Shown piece after piece: positions 60,273 through 64,000 of a stretch of DNA of 64,000 bases. The notes below the pieces were generated by a model. The model made no database searches and was not told the origin of the DNA. It saw only the letters and a list, made by a program, of their open reading frames with translations. The DNA is from CBDFHJ01 sp965247635. GTDB taxonomy: Bacteria; Chloroflexota; Dehalococcoidia; Lucifugimonadales; Australimonadaceae. How positions within the stretch are numbered: position 1 is the first letter of the stretch; each line of letters begins with the position of its first letter. The DNA is taken from contig CBDFHJ010000009.1 of the NCBI GenBank assembly GCA_965247635.1, forward strand, positions 496,001-560,000, read 5' to 3'. The translations under genes were made by a program, and so were the position numbers.

Positions 60273-61259
60273 TCAGGGGCTGGATGGAGGTCTGGCGAGC
60301 TCCCTGAGGGCCCTGTTGTAGCGTCGTCGCCGTTCGGTGGTTTGAGCCTTCACCTCCTTCCTGCGTTGTAGGATCTCTTGCCGTCTTCCCTTGAGCACGT
60401 CTGATGGTGTCACGTTGCCCAGAGCCTTGTGATAGCGCCGGTAGTTGTAGTAGCTGACGAAGGCCGCGATAGCAGCCTCAAGGTCGGCGGGCAACTCATA
60501 AGGCACCTGGTTGACGTCCCGTTTGATGGTCTGGTGGTAGCGCTCCAGCTTCCCGTTGGTCTGAGGGTGGAAAGGAGTTGCTAGGATGTGCTTGATGCCA
60601 ACCATCCCCAGGTAGTCCCTGAATGCTCTTGAGACATAGCCTGGACCGTTGTCACTCAGCAGCCTGGTGCGGTCTGTGACTGGAACTTGGTCCATGCTGG
60701 TCGTGTCCACAGCATCCTGGACCACCTCGATGAAGGAGTCGGCCGTCATATCTTGCTGAAGCCTGTGAGCCAGGATGAAGCGGGAGTAGTCGTCCATAAC
60801 GGTGACCAGGTAGTAGTAGCCCCACCCAACCACCCTGAAGTATGAGGCATCGGTGGCCCACATCTGGTGAGGTCCTGTGGTCTTGAGGTGGTACTCCTTC
60901 CCCGCGGCCAACCGCATCTCAGGCCTCTTCACTAGGCCCTCCCTGCCCAGGATACGGTAGACGCTGGACTCTGAGACTGAGAAGCCCTGGTTGTCGGTGA
61001 TCCCCGCGGCCAGCTGACGGCAGCTCAGCTCTGGCATCTCCCTGGCTGATAACAGGACTGAGCGTTCTTCCTGAATAGTGAGACGGTTCCATGGTGGCTG
61101 ATCGCCTCCTGGTCGGTCCTCAAGTCCTTGTTGGTCTTGGCGTCTGAGCCACCGGTAGTAGGTGCTCTTAGGGATGCCCAGCTCTCTGAGGACCTTTCGC
61201 TTGGGGAGGGGAGACGAGGATACTTTGGTAACTACCTCTGCCTTCTCCGGGGCGCTCAT
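60273..61259 (-). CDS. IS3-family transposase OrfB (full length)
   Basis: 328 residues, the longest version in the window, with DDE residues in WATDASY, LLSDNGPGY and NGKLERYHQ and the basic tail TERRRRYNRALRELARPPSS. Probably the active copy that can mobilise the others. Starts inside the orfA stop (ATGA). Confidence 0.93.
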   Translation of the reverse strand: MSAPEKAEVVTKVSSSPLPKRKVLRELGIPKSTYYRWLRRQDQQGLEDRPGGDQPPWNRLTIQEERSVLLSAREMPELSCRQLAAGITDNQGFSVSESSVYRILGREGLVKRPEMRLAAGKEYHLKTTGPHQMWATDASYFRVVGWGYYYLVTVMDDYSRFILAHRLQQDMTADSFIEVVQDAVDTTSMDQVPVTDRTRLLSDNGPGYVSRAFRDYLGMVGIKHILATPFHPQTNGKLERYHQTIKRDVNQVPYELPADLEAAIAAFVSYYNYRRYHKALGNVTPSDVLKGRRQEILQRRKEVKAQTTERRRRYNRALRELARPPSSP

Positions 61260-61663
61260 CCGCTGGTACCGGTGGCGTCCTGGGGCATGGGGATGACCGT
61301 TTTTTTGAGACGGTACGCCTCCAGCGACAGATCGGCCACTAGCTCCTTGAGTTCCCCGTTCTCTCGCTTGAGTTGCCCTACCTCATGCTGAGTGGCGTCC
61401 CGAACCGAGTCACGGGTCAACCTCTCCTTGCCCGCCTCCATGAACTCTTTGGTCCACGAGTAGTAGGAGTGGGGCTTGATCCCCTCCCGCCGGCACAGGT
61501 CGTTGGCTGTGACCTCGCGGCGGAAGCCCTCCAGAACAATTCGGATCTTCTCTTCGGGGGTGTACTTACGTCGGGCAGCCGCCTTCACTGTGCGGACGAA
61601 AGACCTGGTCTGCTCGCTTCGTTCCTCGGCGGCCTCTGCTTTGCTTACTTCTAGTTGGGACAC
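61256..61663 (-). CDS. IS3-family OrfA
   Basis: 135 residues. HTH (IRIVLEGFRREVTANDLCRR) with a private Val-to-Ala change, plus leucine-rich helix; Ala-to-Val near the C-terminus (KKTVIPMPQD). Intact. Confidence 0.9.
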   Translation of the reverse strand: MSQLEVSKAEAAEERSEQTRSFVRTVKAAARRKYTPEEKIRIVLEGFRREVTANDLCRREGIKPHSYYSWTKEFMEAGKERLTRDSVRDATQHEVGQLKRENGELKELVADLSLEAYRLKKTVIPMPQDATGTSG

Positions 61664-61774
61664 ATCTGCTCCTTTCTGTGGGTAGCTCTACCCTCATTTC
61701 AGGAGCTCACACCACCCTCCGACTCTCGGGTTTTCCTACCCTTATATGTGTCCCATTATCGCTGACGGTCTACA

Positions 61775-62257
61775 GTCAACTCTTTGACCTAGCGCTCGTC
61801 GATGGAGGGCTGGAAATCGAAGTTTTTTTGCAGGGTATCATTGCCTATATTGGGTGAGCCCTGACGGCATCTGGGAGTGGATGTACACTAGATCGCTGAG
61901 GAGCCGCTTGTTCATGGAACGAAATGGGCAGTTGAGGCGTATACTCGAATAGACAGAATCCAGATGATGAGAGTGCTGAGCGTCTGAAACACGACCGAAT
62001 CCGCGTATTCGGCGCCTTGCGAAGAAGCTCATCCCACTATTGGCATCGTTCCCGGCCCCTGTTGGCCGATAACGTCCGGGTAGAGGCAGGTCGTTTAGGA
62101 AGAAGTTGGGGGTTCGCTCCGTGGGCCAGCGTCGCCGCTGATACAGAATCTGCTTGAAAAAGAAGGAGGAGCGCCATACTCGCCGGGAACTATTCCTCCG
62201 GCAAGAGCGTCTTACTTGGAGATGGTACTCGATTCTCGACTTAATGGAGGTGGCATC
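61775..62257. other. Intergenic DNA, nothing recognised
   Basis: About 480 bases, lower in GC than the mobile module, with no supported gene. It presumably contains the promoter of the lipoprotein-metalloprotease pair. Confidence 0.4.
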
Positions 62258-62938
62258 ATGCGATTTCTAGCAACCATCGTAGTTGGAGTCGTGGCCTTGA
62301 CGCTAGGTGCCTGCGCTAGTTCCTCACCAACGCCTACCGGCGACGTGGAGTGGGGCGGTGGGACGGGGATTCGGGCAGAGACGCCAGCAAGCACACGAAC
62401 AGCTATGAGTGAAGCGGAGTCGGGCACTGGGACGCCGCTCCAGATAGAGACGCCATCAAGCACACCAACAGCTACAAGTGAAGTGGGGGCGGACACTGCG
62501 ACACCGACACAGGCAGAGACGCCACTAGCTACAGCAGGGACAACTCCAACTCCAGCCGGTACTCCAATAGTTGGACAGTCCGAACCTTCCCTGGACCGTC
62601 AGGCTCGGGACGAACAGCGTCGAAGAAAGGTTATGGAAAACATTCCGGTAGGGATGAAGACTTGGATAGACCAGGATACCATTGTGTATCTGGTCCCTCG
62701 CGATGCTCACGACCTCGAGGGAGGGTTGGTCGCCGTTGCCCACGATATGCCAACTGGAACAGGCAGGAGCTACGAACTCGAAACAGGCAGTGATGGTCAG
62801 GCTCGCATTAGGTTACACGCGGAAAAAACGCGTGGCGGTTCTCAGGGTGAAGTCGCTGCCTTGCGGCTAGAACAGGACCCAAGAGTTGAGGCCGCTGCAC
62901 TTCAGCTTCTGACGACCGTGGATAGGTGGTCTCGATGA
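62258..62938 (+). CDS. Lipoprotein with Thr/Pro/Ala-rich linker
   Basis: 226 residues. The signal peptide ends in lipobox LGAC (Cys19). Residues ~25-110 are low-complexity linker with repeated ETPSSTPTATSE-type units. The C-terminal ~110 residues are folded (RRKVMENIPVGMKTWIDQDT, IVYLVPRDAHDLEGGLVAVA), family not recognised. ATG 62258 follows GGAGGTGGCATC; an earlier in-frame ATG lacks a site. The stop overlaps the protease start (ATGA), so the two proteins are made together and may act together outside the membrane. Confidence 0.8.
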   Translation: MRFLATIVVGVVALTLGACASSSPTPTGDVEWGGGTGIRAETPASTRTAMSEAESGTGTPLQIETPSSTPTATSEVGADTATPTQAETPLATAGTTPTPAGTPIVGQSEPSLDRQARDEQRRRKVMENIPVGMKTWIDQDTIVYLVPRDAHDLEGGLVAVAHDMPTGTGRSYELETGSDGQARIRLHAEKTRGGSQGEVAALRLEQDPRVEAAALQLLTTVDRWSR

Positions 62939-63933
62939 TATATCGCATGGGCCATCACAAGATTTTCATGATTGCTGTCGCGTTTGCAGCAGCAGCAGTT
63001 TTCCTGTTAAACGGCATCATTGCTCTAGCTGACGAGCATCACGAGGGACACGTCTATGACTCTAATGGCTGGGAGCAAGTCGCGGAGGGGTGGAACGGCA
63101 AGATCGACTGGGCCATTGATTCTGACTTTCCTACGAACAATCACCAAGGCTACAACATCCGAAGCAATATGAGAGACGGCATGGACTCGTGGAGCGAATT
63201 GCGATTCAGTGATGCTGGCGAGTGGGCGAATGAAATCACCACATATGCCGACGCGGTCTACCAGTATGTCGATTGCTCCGATCAGAATGAGTGTTACGGT
63301 AGCAACATAAGGCAATGGTATGACGACGACGAAGACTGTGACCATGATTGGGGCTTCGTTGGCCATGCGGGCCACGACCATGACCATGGCCCAATTTGTT
63401 TCGCCGTTTCACATCTTGACCATGATTCTTTCACTCCGTCCAATGAGGTCGCCTTCCGAGGGGCAATCGTCCATGAAATGGGCCACGCTTTCGGGCTTCA
63501 GGAGGTAACAGATAATTCCGGCTGTGACACCATCATGAACGGTTGTTGGGGGATTATGAACGAGCCTGGCTCCGAAGATGAAGACAGCATGGACAAGATT
63601 TACGGGCTTCCCCACGACGTCGATATAGAGATTGTCTCAGGAACTACCATTAAGGGATCAGCCCTCGACTATTCCGAGTACGAGGACACCTATCGCTTTG
63701 AACTCTGGAAGTGGAATACGTCCACGGAGGAATGGGACTTTCTGCATTCCAATGATGCTGATCAGGATGGCGATGATAACACCAACGGTACTGTGTCGTA
63801 TAGCGAGGATGTCAGCGATGAAGGCTGCGGCAATTTCCTCTATGGTGTTTGGGCAGAGAATGAATATCCGGATGATTTGGAGGCGTCTCAGTTCGGCGGC
63901 TTTACTACATATGTCTACGTGTGCGGTGATTAG
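62935..63933 (+). CDS. Secreted metzincin-like zinc metalloprotease with Glu in place of third His
   Basis: 332 residues. The signal sequence (FMIAVAFAAAAVFLLNGIIA) ends after LADE. The zinc motif HEMGHAFGLQE is at 180-190: His180, Glu181 and His184 are as in metzincins (HExxHxxGxxH), but the expected third His is Glu190. A Met-turn candidate follows (TIMNGCWGIMN). A His/Asp-rich stretch (CDHDWGFVGHAGHDHDHG) precedes the motif, and several Cys suggest disulfides. The last ~100 residues are a separate beta-rich region (DVDIEIVSGTTIKGSALDYS...), perhaps a PPC-like C-terminal domain. ATG 62935 is coupled to the lipoprotein gene; GTG 62926 is an alternative. Confidence 0.78.
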   Translation: MIYRMGHHKIFMIAVAFAAAAVFLLNGIIALADEHHEGHVYDSNGWEQVAEGWNGKIDWAIDSDFPTNNHQGYNIRSNMRDGMDSWSELRFSDAGEWANEITTYADAVYQYVDCSDQNECYGSNIRQWYDDDEDCDHDWGFVGHAGHDHDHGPICFAVSHLDHDSFTPSNEVAFRGAIVHEMGHAFGLQEVTDNSGCDTIMNGCWGIMNEPGSEDEDSMDKIYGLPHDVDIEIVSGTTIKGSALDYSEYEDTYRFELWKWNTSTEEWDFLHSNDADQDGDDNTNGTVSYSEDVSDEGCGNFLYGVWAENEYPDDLEASQFGGFTTYVYVCGD

Positions 63934-64000
63934 ACGAGCCTGAAGTTGAGTAATGGAGGTGCTTCTCCGATTGGAATGGAGGTTTGCTTACAGGTAGAAG
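63934..64000. other. Window end, intergenic
   Basis: 67 bases after the protease stop; TGGAGGT near 63954 could be a ribosome site of a gene beyond the window. Confidence 0.3.

Larger units (their letters stand above)
60230..61774 (-). mobile_element. IS3-family element, copy D
   Basis: A complete 1545-bp copy with intact orfA and the full-length 328-residue orfB. It has the same terminal repeats as copy B. Flanks GGAG and GTCA show no target duplication. It inserted directly after a ribosome-binding site of the mobile module. Confidence 0.93.

Noticed and set aside
61838..62032. 64-codon minus-strand frame downstream of IS3 copy D
   Set aside because: No ribosome site, no recognisable motif and unlike local codon use.

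Overview
The window is GC-rich bacterial chromosome, heavily remodelled by insertion sequences, with one integrative or plasmid-like module in its right third. Several features recall Chloroflexota (SAR202 or Dehalococcoidia-like lineages): an Aap-type amino-acid transporter, Rieske oxygenases, lipoproteins with long Thr/Pro linkers, a giant FG-GAP/fibronectin surface protein, and dispersed hairpins with the loop TCGACAAGCTC. This assignment is inference; there is no rRNA or other taxonomic marker here.

Left part (1-11.7 kb). A partial IS3-family element (copy A) is followed by a CopG/PIN toxin-antitoxin pair whose toxin tail is cut by an IS256-family element (copy 1, itself carrying a nonsense mutation). 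Next come remnants of another IS3 element, a second mutator transposase and an ABC drug-type transporter. The intact aapJQMP operon (minus strand) imports amino acids. It is followed by a decayed AAA/DUF4143 ATPase, a frameshifted IS1182-like transposase and an orfA fragment.

Centre (11.75-25.1 kb). One 4446-residue exported, membrane-anchored protein holds seven blocks of exactly seven FG-GAP repeats. Each block interrupts a fibronectin type III domain at the same loop. Seven uninterrupted FN3 domains, a cadherin-like domain, an Ig-like domain and a C-terminal membrane anchor complete it.

25.3-44.99 kb. An IS cluster (IS3 remnant, truncated IS256 copy 2, IS3 copy B, IS256 copies 3 and 4) leads to an ABC-2 exporter pair, a truncated beta-helix gene, a MITE-like repeat, a cupredoxin lipoprotein and a serine-recombinase remnant beside tRNA-Arg, tRNA-Leu and tRNA-Val. 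An alpha/beta hydrolase and two tandem Rieske oxygenase genes follow; the second is broken by a frameshift and by IS256 copy 5. IS3 copy C lies between two 189-bp direct copies of the 3' end of a TPR lipoprotein gene. A SRAP-family DNA-protein crosslink gene and a split EamA transporter close this part.

45-60.2 kb: the mobile module. A large serine recombinase reads antisense into tRNA-Ala, and a second CopG/PIN pair lies next to it. A long co-directional block then encodes a Fis/HTH-like coiled-coil protein behind paired palindromes, a CHC2/Toprim primase-like protein, a Rad52-type annealing protein, a TSCPD-domain protein, a Cas4/RecB-like nuclease with four cysteines, SSB, a RadC/JAMM protein and several unrecognised genes. 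Similar hairpins separate some of these genes. A group II intron with a full RT-X-HNH protein ends the block. It appears to carry an antisense membrane-protein gene in the loop of a 9-bp stem, and its 3' exon is a fragment of a duplicated TSCPD gene.

60.2-64 kb. IS3 copy D, then a lipoprotein translationally coupled to a secreted zinc metalloprotease-like protein whose usual third histidine ligand is replaced by glutamate.
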